A stretch of DNA of 64,000 nt from Gimesia alba (GTDB taxonomy: Bacteria > Planctomycetota > Planctomycetia > Planctomycetales > Planctomycetaceae): positions 124,001 through 188,000 of the forward strand of contig NZ_CP036269.1 in NCBI RefSeq assembly GCF_007744675.1, read 5' to 3'. Numbering within the stretch: position 1 is the first letter of the stretch; each line of letters starts with the position of its first letter. This document shows, one piece after another, positions 8,159 to 17,472 of the stretch. The notes under the pieces are model-generated. The model searched no databases, was not told the DNA's origin, and saw nothing but the letters and a program-made list of their open reading frames with translations. The position numbers and the translations under genes were made by a program.

Positions 8159-10426
8159 ATGCTTCTAAAGGACCCAAATCCATCCAGAAAAAACCAAAAA
8201 TATTTTGGTATGGTCAGCTTAGCAGTTTTAGGTATTGCCAGCCTGGCGTTGGTAGTGACAACGACAATGGCTGTCGAAGACAAAAAGCCAGAAAAGGCAG
8301 ATGTCGGCTTACAAGGCATTTTGCCAGTTGAAGTTCCTGAAGATCTTTCAGAGTTTCCTGAAGGCCTGGAAGGGAAGTGGGACAAGTGGGCAGATCAGGT
8401 TTCTGAACTGCTGGGTAAACTGTATGAATCAGATTTGAATCTGGCTCAGCAGAAACAGACACTGGCTGCACTGCAGGCAAAAGTCAAAGAAGCAGACGGC
8501 CAAGCCGCACTCGCCGAATACAGCAGCCGTCTCGAACGACGGATTGAAGTTGCGGATGCAGTTCTGCAAACACTGAATCTGGATCTGGGAGCCATCAAAG
8601 CCGCTCAGATGAAGCAAAAACAGAATCAGCTAGCAGCTGCTACCAAAGCACTCAAGAAATATCTGGGCACTCTGCAGAATGGCGAAGGCTGGGTCGATTA
8701 CCTGCAGTTGAACGATCTCCAGAAAGAATTAAAAAATAGCTACTCCGAAGTTGAATTACTTGATCTGTTGAAATCGCTGAAAAGCAAATTCGAAGAGCGT
8801 GGTGCTTTGAAAGATGCAGAACAGAGAAAGTTCTTCAATCGGAAGCAGTTCAAAGGTCTGGAAAAAGCCACTAAAGCATTCTTAGCTGAAGCAAACGGCG
8901 GTGCTGCCAAGATCAATATGGGTAATGTTCGTAAGCAACTAACGGCTCTGGTTGAAAACCTGGAAGAATACGAGGCGACTCAAAGCAGCAAAAATGCCTT
9001 TGAAGCACGTAAAGCGTATGCCATGTTACGGCAGGAACTCGAAGGCGGACTGGGTGCGTTAACCACCGCACTGCGAAATAATTACTTTAACTACAACCTG
9101 CGAGTCATGGTGGCAGAAGACTTCATCAACCGCCTGATCAGCGATAGCACCTGTGAAAAAGGTCCTGTTGTCGATTGCATTCTGGGGGCGTATGTCACCG
9201 GAAACCAGGCAACGACCACAGAAGTCGGCGTTGATTTCAAACCCAGTGATTCTACACTTCGCTTTGATTTATCACTGGCTGGTATTACTAACAGTGAAAC
9301 ATCCGGTACAACAAATCAGGCTGTGATTTATACTTCAGGTCATCATCAAATCTGGGGTGGTAAAGAGATCAACTTCGACGGCGATACTTTTACGACTCAG
9401 CCCGCCTGGGTTCAGGTCGATGCGAACAATACCACCGTGGGAGCCAGCACTAAACTGGATGGCATTCCGCTGCTGGCAAGCCTCGGACGCAGCATGGCTT
9501 ACCGTCGTACCGAAGAATTACGCGGCGAAGCAGAAGCAATTGCCGCTCAGCGTGTTCGCGATCGGGTTCGTCCTCGCTTCGATGACGAAGTCGATGAACG
9601 AATCACACGTGCCAACGAAGAAGTCGGTGGCAAATTCAATAAGCGTCTGCGAGATAATGGCCTGTTCCCGTCGGCTCGCAGCTATGCGTCAACTGACAGC
9701 CATCTTTATGTTCGAACTCGATTGATGGACACCGGTGAATTGGCCGCCAACTCACCACCACTTACAATTAGCTCCGATGAAAGCGTCGTGATTCAATTAC
9801 ACGAGTCTGTGATGAATAACAGCATCTCACGGATGGCTTTGGAAGGACGCAAAATTTCGGATCAGGATCTGATCACCGAATTTGAAAAATCGTTTACCGA
9901 TATTTTTGATCGGAAAGTCAAACTGGAACGACCTCCCGTTGATCCAGATAAAGGACCGAATATTCTCGCATTCGATGAAAAAGATCCCATTCGGATTCAA
10001 ATCATTGACAATACTCTGAATATCATCCTGCGTTGCGGTTTCGAACAAAAAGGCGAAACAGCAGTGCCCACTCAGATCATTACGGTTCCTCTGCACTTCA
10101 AAGTCGAAGGGGGCAAGATCCACATCACTCGCGGAGACGTCAAGTCATCTCCCGTTGTGCGGCCTGAGCGTATTGCTGCTCAAATTGCCCGCGCTGGTGT
10201 GGTCCGTAACAAAATGGAAAAAGCATTTCCTGATCGTGTTGAAGATTCTCAGGTCAAAGCCAAACTGGAAAACCGAACCGTGTACTTGAACATTACCGGT
10301 ATTGAAACCAAAGATGGCTGGTTGACTCTGACTGTCGGAAATGACTTAACGGTCGAGAAAAATGAAGAAGTGCCACCTGCTGTGGAAGTACCGCCTGCGG
10401 TAGAAGAGAAAACAGCAGCAAAATAA
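8159..10426 (+). CDS. Large membrane-anchored or exported protein of unknown function
   Basis: Protein of 755 residues not assigned to a known family. The first residues are basic, followed by one hydrophobic segment (about 18-36: MVSLAVLGIASLALVV), so it is probably a signal-anchored extracytoplasmic protein. Residues about 80-300 are Gln/Lys/Glu/Leu-rich and likely coiled coil or long helices. The middle and C-terminal parts are mixed alpha/beta, and the tail has a duplicated PPAVE segment. ATG 8159 is used; an upstream TTG frame lacks support. A strong hairpin terminator follows, and the next gene on the strand also encodes an exported protein of unknown function. Confidence 0.72.
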   Translation: MLLKDPNPSRKNQKYFGMVSLAVLGIASLALVVTTTMAVEDKKPEKADVGLQGILPVEVPEDLSEFPEGLEGKWDKWADQVSELLGKLYESDLNLAQQKQTLAALQAKVKEADGQAALAEYSSRLERRIEVADAVLQTLNLDLGAIKAAQMKQKQNQLAAATKALKKYLGTLQNGEGWVDYLQLNDLQKELKNSYSEVELLDLLKSLKSKFEERGALKDAEQRKFFNRKQFKGLEKATKAFLAEANGGAAKINMGNVRKQLTALVENLEEYEATQSSKNAFEARKAYAMLRQELEGGLGALTTALRNNYFNYNLRVMVAEDFINRLISDSTCEKGPVVDCILGAYVTGNQATTTEVGVDFKPSDSTLRFDLSLAGITNSETSGTTNQAVIYTSGHHQIWGGKEINFDGDTFTTQPAWVQVDANNTTVGASTKLDGIPLLASLGRSMAYRRTEELRGEAEAIAAQRVRDRVRPRFDDEVDERITRANEEVGGKFNKRLRDNGLFPSARSYASTDSHLYVRTRLMDTGELAANSPPLTISSDESVVIQLHESVMNNSISRMALEGRKISDQDLITEFEKSFTDIFDRKVKLERPPVDPDKGPNILAFDEKDPIRIQIIDNTLNIILRCGFEQKGETAVPTQIITVPLHFKVEGGKIHITRGDVKSSPVVRPERIAAQIARAGVVRNKMEKAFPDRVEDSQVKAKLENRTVYLNITGIETKDGWLTLTVGNDLTVEKNEEVPPAVEVPPAVEEKTAAK

Positions 10427-10458
10427 TCTCAGCACTTGAGCTGACAAATAGGACTCAA

Positions 10459-10490
10459 AGAGGCGAATCGTTTGATTCGCCTCTTTTTTT
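10459..10490 (+). terminator. Rho-independent terminator
   Basis: A perfect 11-bp stem (AGAGGCGAATC at 10459-10469 pairing with GATTCGCCTCT at 10474-10484) with a GTTT loop is followed directly by a run of seven T. It lies 33 bases after the stop of the 8159-10426 gene and ends its transcription unit. Confidence 0.92.
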
Positions 10491-10636
10491 GCGTAGACTG
10501 ATCTCCGCGTCCCAGCAGATTGGTCTTGGTCAATCGGAAAGATCAAACATACAATGCCCCTGGTGAAAACGCGTTCCGAATACTGCGGTGCCCGTTTGCC
10601 GATTCTTCGTCTGGCACTTTCTACAGGGAACGGAAC

Positions 10637-11626
10637 ATGAAGAAGATAAACAGAACGGCTTCCGTCGCCCTGTCATGTATCTGGGATGTTGTATTGCTGA
10701 CTCGAACATACAGACGTCTTGCCGGGATGTGCTTACTGGCGGTAACGTTCCTCATGGGGACGCCCCATATTGTCTCTGCCGCGAACGAGTTCGATGGGTT
10801 TCTCCATATTGTTCGCGTGTGTGATCGTGTTCCCGAGTTACCTCCGTCTCGAAATCAACTCTCAAAAGAAAAGCAACAGGAGTTCGAGGCTGTCTGGACT
10901 CAAGTGGTCGTCGCCGGGGAAAAGCTGGAATCGCTCTGGGAACAGGAAGTAAAAAATGATCCACTCATGCGACGTGCTTTGAAAGCCTGTGATCGACATA
11001 TTCAATTAGAAATGCAGTACAACAATCTGAGTCATCAGCTCATAGCGGAATACGGGGCAAAGAAATTTCGTGAGATGGAAACAAAGTGGGCAAGCTGGTC
11101 GAAAACACAGGCGAATGACTGGCTCGATCTGGAAGATCAAGACTTAATCCGATTGTCGATCTGGGTGTTATCATATGGTGGTGACCAAAGTTGGCTGAAG
11201 CGAGAACCACTGTCCCGGTTTGCGAATCCGTTTTCCGAGTCTGACGATAACCGAAACAGGAATCAGAAGGATGAGCGCCGTCGGAAAGGGAAACTTTCAG
11301 CGTCGGCTCAGAATCCATCTGAAAAGTTGAGTGAGGCAGAGGTGATCGAAGTCTACAAAGCGGGCATCCGGTGGCTGAGGCAGCAGAACAGGAACAAAGT
11401 GGTTCCTGAAATACCCGTCCGTATGCAGCAGTATTTGAAATTACGTGCCGAGGCTGATTATCTGTTCGAAGCAGGGGAAACGTATTTAAGAATGACGCCG
11501 CGACCCAAAGTGGAAGCAGCAAAGCAGGAATTCACGAGCTTAGTCAAAAAAGCAGCTACTATCCGACCCGACCTGAATGAGGCACTGATGAAAGCCCATC
11601 AGGCTAAACAACAACAGAATCAGTAA
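10637..11626 (+). CDS. Exported protein of unknown function
   Basis: Protein of 329 residues without a recognised domain. ATG 10637 is preceded by a purine-rich AGGGAACGGA ribosome-binding sequence. The N-terminus (MKKINRTASV, then a hydrophobic stretch at about 33-50 ending near VSAANEF) looks like a long signal peptide. The mature part is rich in Lys, Arg, Glu and Gln and probably mostly helical (EKQQEFEAVWTQVVVAGEKL; KVEAAKQEFTSLVKKA). The 3' end overlaps the oppositely oriented topoisomerase B gene by 7 bases, so the two converge with no space for a separate terminator. Confidence 0.65.
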   Translation: MKKINRTASVALSCIWDVVLLTRTYRRLAGMCLLAVTFLMGTPHIVSAANEFDGFLHIVRVCDRVPELPPSRNQLSKEKQQEFEAVWTQVVVAGEKLESLWEQEVKNDPLMRRALKACDRHIQLEMQYNNLSHQLIAEYGAKKFREMETKWASWSKTQANDWLDLEDQDLIRLSIWVLSYGGDQSWLKREPLSRFANPFSESDDNRNRNQKDERRRKGKLSASAQNPSEKLSEAEVIEVYKAGIRWLRQQNRNKVVPEIPVRMQQYLKLRAEADYLFEAGETYLRMTPRPKVEAAKQEFTSLVKKAATIRPDLNEALMKAHQAKQQQNQ

Positions 11627-13551
11627 TCGATGTCGTCTGCTTCGATGGCCTCCTGCATGATCAGATCGTACCGCAGGCTGGCATCTTTTCCGAACAGTTG
11701 GGCGAACGTGTTATCCGCTTCCAGCTGGCTGTCGATATCAACCTTCAACAGCACACGGTGTTTGGGGTCCAGCGTCGTTTCTTTCAACTCACTGGCGGTC
11801 ATCTCACCCAGACCTTTGAAGCGACCAATTTCAAACTTGCGATTGGCCCCCAGAGATTCCACGATTTCTTCTTTCTGAACATCGTCCTGTGCATAATGTT
11901 TTTCGTTGCCGACCTTAATGCAATACAAAGGGGGCTGTGCCAGAAAGAGTTTCCCCTGACGAATCAGTTCCCGCATATGCCGGAAGAAAAACGTGAGCAG
12001 TAACGTGCTGATGTGATAGCCGTCACTGTCGGCATCCATCAGCAGGATGATCCGGTTGTAACGCAGATTCATGATCTCAAAGTTGGGGCCGATGCCTGTT
12101 CCCAGTGTCTCCACCAGGTCCTTGATTTCCTGATTCCCCATGATTTTGGAAATCGCCAGCGATTCAGTATTCAGCACTTTTCCGCGTAGCGGTAACACCG
12201 CTTGAATACGGCTGTCGCGCCCCATTGCCGCGGTTCCGCCGGCTGATAAACCTTCCACCAGAAACAATTCGGATTCTTCCGGCTTGTTAGAACGACAATC
12301 CAGCAGCTTGCCTGGCAGGGTTGATTTTCGGTTCGTGACCGTTTTGCGGCGGACTTCTTTTTGCGCATCGCGACTGGCCGCCCGGGCACGTGCCGCTAAT
12401 ACAATCCGGCCGACCACCGCATCGGCGATGCTCGGGTTGTTATTCAACCAGGTTTCCAACAGCGGACGCACAATGCCTTCCACAAAGCTGCTGACTTCGG
12501 GGTTATTCAGCTTTTCTTTGGTCTGCCCCTGGAACATGGGGTCGTTATGAAATACCGAAATCAGACACAATACGCCTTCGCGGATATCGTCTGTGGAAAT
12601 CGAAAGGCCTTTGTGCTTGATGTTATGCACGTCCATATAATTTTTGACGGCCTTGGCAATTCCGGAACGCAGACCACTTTCGTGGGTTCCCCCGGCATGA
12701 GTCCGAATCCCGTTCACATAACTGCGAACCTGCTCATCGGTCGCATCGGTCCAGCGCATGACCATCTCAACGCGGATATTCTTATCTTCCTTCTCTGCGA
12801 AAAACAGTTGTTCGTGAACCGGTTTTTTCTGTTGTTCCTGTGTCAGTTTTTCCAGGTAACCACGAATCCCTTCCGGGTGAGACAGTTCGTGTGTCTCTTT
12901 TTTGACCTCATCCCGAAACGTGATCTTCAACCCGCCATGAATAAACGCCACGTCTTCCAGATGCTGGCGAATCGTATCGGCATTGAAGTGGACCCGCCGG
13001 AAAATATCGTCGTCCGGGCGGAAGTAAATTTCGGTGCCGTGTCCGCGGAACGGTTTTACCTTTTTTACGGGCGTCGTGGGACGGCCTTTTTTGTAACGCT
13101 GCACATATTGATGCCCGTCGCGGACCACGGTGGCAACCATCTCCGAAGAAAGCGCATTGACGACAGAAGAACCAACACCGTGCAAACCGCCACTGCGTGC
13201 GTAGTTTTTATCGGAAAACTTTCCCCCGGCATGCAGGGTGGTCAGGATCAGTTCCAACGCCGACTTTTTGGTTTTGGGATGTTTGTCAACGGGAATCCCG
13301 CGTCCGTTATCTTTCACACTGCACGAGGCACCATCTTTATGCAGGGTGACGACAATCGTATCGGCTTCCTTCGCCAGATATTCATCGACCGAGTTATCAA
13401 CGACTTCCCAGAGCAGATGATGCAGGCCGCGGATATCAACTCCCCCAATATACATGGAGGGGCGTCTGCGGACGGCTTCCAGTCCTTCCAGGACTTCGAT
13501 GTCTTTGGCGGAGTATTTTTTTGCGTTAGAAGATTTTGCTGCAGTTGCCAT
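11620..13551 (-). CDS. Type IIA DNA topoisomerase subunit B (GyrB/ParE family)
   Basis: ATPase subunit of gyrase or topoisomerase IV, 643 residues, the short GyrB/ParE form without an insert in the TOPRIM domain. Visible: PSMYIGG (31-37), Bergerat ATP-fold motifs EVVDNSVDEY, DNGRGIP and GGLHGVGSSVVNALS (121-135), the transducer with QGQTKEKLNN, and a TOPRIM domain with metal-binding E433 and D506/D508/D510 (DADSDGYH). The highly conserved EGDSAGG motif reads EGLSAGG, with Leu435 at the position of E. coli GyrB Asp426. The A subunit gene is 103 bases upstream on the same strand. The pair forms an A2B2 enzyme; whether it supercoils or decatenates is discussed in the findings. Confidence 0.92.
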   Translation of the reverse strand: MATAAKSSNAKKYSAKDIEVLEGLEAVRRRPSMYIGGVDIRGLHHLLWEVVDNSVDEYLAKEADTIVVTLHKDGASCSVKDNGRGIPVDKHPKTKKSALELILTTLHAGGKFSDKNYARSGGLHGVGSSVVNALSSEMVATVVRDGHQYVQRYKKGRPTTPVKKVKPFRGHGTEIYFRPDDDIFRRVHFNADTIRQHLEDVAFIHGGLKITFRDEVKKETHELSHPEGIRGYLEKLTQEQQKKPVHEQLFFAEKEDKNIRVEMVMRWTDATDEQVRSYVNGIRTHAGGTHESGLRSGIAKAVKNYMDVHNIKHKGLSISTDDIREGVLCLISVFHNDPMFQGQTKEKLNNPEVSSFVEGIVRPLLETWLNNNPSIADAVVGRIVLAARARAASRDAQKEVRRKTVTNRKSTLPGKLLDCRSNKPEESELFLVEGLSAGGTAAMGRDSRIQAVLPLRGKVLNTESLAISKIMGNQEIKDLVETLGTGIGPNFEIMNLRYNRIILLMDADSDGYHISTLLLTFFFRHMRELIRQGKLFLAQPPLYCIKVGNEKHYAQDDVQKEEIVESLGANRKFEIGRFKGLGEMTASELKETTLDPKHRVLLKVDIDSQLEADNTFAQLFGKDASLRYDLIMQEAIEADDIDY

Positions 13552-13654
13552 AATCGTTGTGATGAATTTCTCTAAATAAGCGTCGAACTGAAATGTAACT
13601 TAATTATATGTGACTGTAATGAGCGCGGGAAGTTGAGATACGATCAGTCTCACC

Positions 13655-16132
13655 TTAATCCTCTCCCAGTTCGTCCCAGTCCACTACTTCAATCGGTGGA
13701 TACAGAATTTCGGCAAAGCCACTTCTCTGACTGGTTTTAACCCCTTTCCCGCCACGAGACGTTACGCCGTATTTCATTTGCCCAAAGGTCATTTTCTTAC
13801 CGGCTGTGTTAATCACCCGCAGACAGTCACTCGGACGCGTCAATTGCAACGCTCCCATGACCTGATCCCCTTTTTCCAGCTTGATTCCTTTGACCCCTTT
13901 ACCGGGATTCGAAAGCAGAGCCGCCTCTTCAATTTCACAATGCAAAACGCGGGCGTCTTTTGTGGCGATGAACATCGTTTCGGCATCTTCGACCAGGCCA
14001 GCATAGACGACACGATCATCTTTCCCCAGACGACAGTATTTACGGCCTGCTTTGGTAGACGCAGTGCGGAATAGACTGAAGGAGATTCGCATGATCTGCC
14101 CTTTTTCCGTCACGATTAACACATGAGGCGTGGGGATCGGTTTTTTGCGAGTTGCTTTGTCTTCGGGGGTGAAGCGGCTGTCCGTTGTAATGGCGGCCAC
14201 CAGCTGTGCCCCATCACCCATCCGGGCATGCTTGGAAAGTGGTTCACCATATCCGGAGGAGACAGGCACCTGCTCGATCGGCAGCGTATATGCCACCCCA
14301 TCACTTGAGAAAAAGACAACATGGTCGAGCGTGCTTCCCGCCGCCACGTCTAAGACGCTGTCTCCTTCACGCGTACGGGTTTTGTCGAGCTCCCGGGTTT
14401 CCCCTTTGGTTTTCAAGCGGCCCACACGTTTGATCCAGCCCTCTCGGGTTACGACCACGTTGGTATTTTCGCGAACAATATAAGCCTGTGGGTCGAATTC
14501 GGTTATTTCATCTGAGGAACCAAGCTTCGTCTGGCGCTTCTCGGGGAATTCAGCCGCCAGTTCGGTCAGCTCTTTTTCCACCACTTTCCAGAGGCGTTTG
14601 TCGGATGCCAGAATGCGACGGATGCGATTTGCTTCTGCCTGTTTTTCTTCCAGCTCTTCGCGAATCGTATTAATTTCCAGTTTCGAAATGCGATACAGCT
14701 GTAGCTCAAGAATCGCCATCGTCTGAATTTCATCCAGCGGGAAGTTGGCCATCAATTTCTTGGCGGCATCCTGTTTCCCGCTACTGGCACGAATTAACTT
14801 CAGCGCCTTATCCAGGTCATTAAAGATAATCGCAAAACCTTCGAGGATATGAATCCGCCGTTCGAGCAGTTCCAGTTGATATTCAAACCGGCGACGGACC
14901 GAAATGAATCGAAAATCCAGGAAGTATTGCAGCAGTTCTCGCAAATCACAGCGCTGCGGAACCATTACGTCCGATTCATCGGGGACCAGGCAGGTCAGGT
15001 TGACTGAGAAGTTCTGCTCCAGGTGTGTATGCTTATACAAGAAGGCCATTACGGTTTCAGGGTCGGCGTCTGGCTTGATTTCCAGAACAATTTTGAGCCC
15101 ATTTTTCTCATCGGTCTCATCCGCGACATCAACCAATTGGGGCAGTTTTCGCGATTCGACAATGCCACCAATTTCCGACAGCAGCGATCCTGTTTCGACC
15201 CCGTAAGGGACCGAATGTACAATCAGCCGCTTCACTCCTTTTGTTCGCTTATCGGTCTCGGGTTTCCATTCTCCCCGAACTTTAATCGGGCCACGGCCTT
15301 CCTTATACACGGCTGTCAGAGACCGCTTGTCCGTCACAATTCGGCCTCCCAGCGGGAAGTCCGGGCCTTTAATGTATTTCATTAATTGGGCGACGGTCGC
15401 GTCTTCGTTGTGAATCAGATGGGTACAGGCTTTGATGACCTCACCCAGATTATGAGGAGGAATATTCGTCGCCATCCCGACGGCAATCCCGTGAACTCCA
15501 TTCACCAGCAGGTTCGGAAACCGGGCCGGCAGAACGACAGGCTCATCGCGGGTTCCATCATAATTAGGCCGCATTTCCACGGTGTGGTAGCGCAGCTCAT
15601 TCATCAGATGCTCGGCGATCCCGGTCAGCCGCGCTTCTGTATACCGGGCTGCCGCAGCGGGGAGACCCATGATCGAACCGAAATTCCCCTGACCATTAAT
15701 CAGCGGGCTTCTCAAGTTAAAGTCCTGGGCCAGTCGGACTAGCGCATCATAGACGGAAGCATCGCCGTGCGGATGGTAATTACCCGTGGTATCCCCGCAA
15801 ATTTTCGCACACTTACGTGGTTTGGCGTTGGCCATTAAACGCAGGTCGTGATACATCACATATAATATACGCCGCTGTACCGGCTTGAGGCCGTCTCTGA
15901 CGTCGGGCAGGGCACGAGATGTGATGACCGACATGGCATAGTTAAGGTAACGTCTTCGCGTTTCTTCGCTGATCGGAACGTATTCAATACGATCGGTTTC
16001 ACTGACTGCTTGCCCATTTGTATTGCTGGCTTTGCCTTTATTGGCTGATTTTCGCTTAGCCAAGGGTCTCTCCAAAAAATCTATCTCTAGTGCGGCTTGA
16101 TTGACGACAAGGGACTGTCCGTCAGTAGCCAT
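13655..16132 (-). CDS. Type IIA DNA topoisomerase subunit A (GyrA/ParC family)
   Basis: DNA breakage-reunion subunit, 825 residues. The start of the family core is at YLNYAMSVITSRALPDVRDG (62-81). The quinolone-resistance region reads HPHGDASVYDALVRLAQ, placing Ala125 where E. coli GyrA has Ser83. The catalytic Tyr is Y164 in ARYTEARL. A coiled-coil tower follows and then a C-terminal beta-pinwheel from about residue 520 (REGWIKRVGRLK; FFSSDGVAYTLP). The GyrA box (QRRGGKG) expected in blade 1 is absent; a related SRGGKG occurs in the last blade near residue 792. About 45 extra N-terminal residues are Lys/Asn-rich. With the B-subunit gene just downstream this is a complete topoisomerase operon. 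Confidence 0.92.
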   Translation of the reverse strand: MATDGQSLVVNQAALEIDFLERPLAKRKSANKGKASNTNGQAVSETDRIEYVPISEETRRRYLNYAMSVITSRALPDVRDGLKPVQRRILYVMYHDLRLMANAKPRKCAKICGDTTGNYHPHGDASVYDALVRLAQDFNLRSPLINGQGNFGSIMGLPAAAARYTEARLTGIAEHLMNELRYHTVEMRPNYDGTRDEPVVLPARFPNLLVNGVHGIAVGMATNIPPHNLGEVIKACTHLIHNEDATVAQLMKYIKGPDFPLGGRIVTDKRSLTAVYKEGRGPIKVRGEWKPETDKRTKGVKRLIVHSVPYGVETGSLLSEIGGIVESRKLPQLVDVADETDEKNGLKIVLEIKPDADPETVMAFLYKHTHLEQNFSVNLTCLVPDESDVMVPQRCDLRELLQYFLDFRFISVRRRFEYQLELLERRIHILEGFAIIFNDLDKALKLIRASSGKQDAAKKLMANFPLDEIQTMAILELQLYRISKLEINTIREELEEKQAEANRIRRILASDKRLWKVVEKELTELAAEFPEKRQTKLGSSDEITEFDPQAYIVRENTNVVVTREGWIKRVGRLKTKGETRELDKTRTREGDSVLDVAAGSTLDHVVFFSSDGVAYTLPIEQVPVSSGYGEPLSKHARMGDGAQLVAAITTDSRFTPEDKATRKKPIPTPHVLIVTEKGQIMRISFSLFRTASTKAGRKYCRLGKDDRVVYAGLVEDAETMFIATKDARVLHCEIEEAALLSNPGKGVKGIKLEKGDQVMGALQLTRPSDCLRVINTAGKKMTFGQMKYGVTSRGGKGVKTSQRSGFAEILYPPIEVVDWDELGED

Positions 16133-16610
16133 GAAATTGAATGGTTATAGTTCAGAATTCGGGTAATTTCGTCTGGTAGTTTAAGGAAAATGTGCTGCTT
16201 TTTCTGCTTGTGTGGACATTGTCGATTATATCTGTTGAAGCGGTTATTTAACAGATGAGGCCACTCGTAACCCGTTAAATAGACAATAATTCGGGAAAAT
16301 AGGACGAATCGTCATTGTAGTTACAAAATGACTCATTCCGACGATTCCTGCCAGCCGAAATTTGAACTAGTGGCTTTCATTTTAAGAGGGTCGCTGTCTG
16401 GCGATTGAAACATACAAAATCGACCGTAGCTCTGGAAAGTCAAATTTCGAGATTTTCGGTTTTTGTGAAGTGACTTTGCCTCGTTTGTGAGCCGTCACAG
16501 GTTCTGACAGAAGACAATTGATCATTAAAGTTGACTGACGAGGGTTGGATGACCCTCTGCCACAGTCACATTGGTGGATAACCCACAATCAAATCCAGGG
16601 AGGGATTGTT
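16133..16610. other. Divergent intergenic region with two inverted repeats
   Basis: About 480 bases between the topoisomerase A gene (leftward) and a secreted-protein gene (rightward). No gene is supported. Two dyads are visible: an 8-bp inverted repeat TATTTAAC / GTTAAATA (16245-16252 and 16274-16281) about 110 bases upstream of the topoisomerase start, and a short hairpin GAGGGT / ACCCTC (16540-16545 and 16552-16557) in the probable leader of the rightward gene. Either could be regulatory; there is no direct evidence. Confidence 0.4.
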
Positions 16611-17384
16611 ATGGCTCGTGCGAGTCTGAAGGTAACCCTGCTTACCGGGCTGTTACCGGCATTTTTACTGATGGCGCCGGCGATTAAGGCTGCCGAACCA
16701 GGTGCCGTCCAAAATGCAGTTGTCCAGCAGGAAAGCCACTCAAAAACATCAAAGTATAATCCGATCAGCTGGTTCAAACGAAAGTTGACCCGTTCAACAT
16801 CAAAACGAGCCAACGTGCAGCAGGTCGGTCATGAGCAGGAAACCGCTCCTGTTCCGTCCAGACGCAGCTCATTTGCACAACGTCCCAAACTCGGGCGTCG
16901 CAATCCGGGTCATGGTTATATTCAACAGGTTAGCAACCAGCCAAGAATTATTACCTCGGCTCCTGCTCGCTTTGAGAACGCCCAGCAGGCGCGGCCCATC
17001 AGCTACATCAACGGACATCATTTCAAGCACCATAAACAATATGCTGCCGCTCAGCCAATGCCGTCAGCCGAAGGCATGAGAGTACTGCCCGGGTATCCGC
17101 AACTGGGAGCACCCATGTATCCGTCTCCCAAACCAGGGATTCCCGATTATGTCGGTCGAACGATTATCACTAATCAGGCTCTGGCACCGCAGGAAATGTT
17201 GTACGCACACGAATACAACGCCATGTACGGCCCTTATTACTACAACGTCAAAGGGGGCTGGATCTGGACTCCATTCGGTATGCGTTCGCATGAACGATGG
17301 AAGCTGGAAGGCACTCGGGTCAACGTGAAATACAAATCAGATTTCGGATTATTTCCTCGGTTCATTCCTCCCCATATCAAGTAA
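16611..17384 (+). CDS. Secreted Tyr/Pro-rich protein of unknown function
   Basis: Protein of 257 residues. ATG 16611 has a strong AGGGAGGG ribosome-binding sequence. A signal peptide is clear (basic MARASLKVT, hydrophobic LLTGLLPAFLLMA, cleavage near IKAAEP). The mature part begins with a basic, Ser/Arg-rich segment and becomes rich in Pro, Gly, Tyr and His, ending with YYNVKGGWIWTPFGMRSHERW. No family is recognised. It is first of three consecutive same-strand genes for secreted proteins of similar composition, separated by 88 and 41 bases and closed by a terminator, so the three are probably co-transcribed. Confidence 0.72.
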   Translation: MARASLKVTLLTGLLPAFLLMAPAIKAAEPGAVQNAVVQQESHSKTSKYNPISWFKRKLTRSTSKRANVQQVGHEQETAPVPSRRSSFAQRPKLGRRNPGHGYIQQVSNQPRIITSAPARFENAQQARPISYINGHHFKHHKQYAAAQPMPSAEGMRVLPGYPQLGAPMYPSPKPGIPDYVGRTIITNQALAPQEMLYAHEYNAMYGPYYYNVKGGWIWTPFGMRSHERWKLEGTRVNVKYKSDFGLFPRFIPPHIK

Positions 17385-17472
17385 TGGCTTTCCGGGAAAA
17401 GCCGTTGAAACCAGAAAACGTTTATCAGACTGAGTCGTGAATTCACTCAGAGATACGATCAGGAAAAATAAC

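Noticed and set aside
12547-13575. Long open frame on the plus strand opposite the topoisomerase B gene
   Set aside because: It is antisense to a clearly conserved gene and has no family motif; it reflects codon bias of the real gene.
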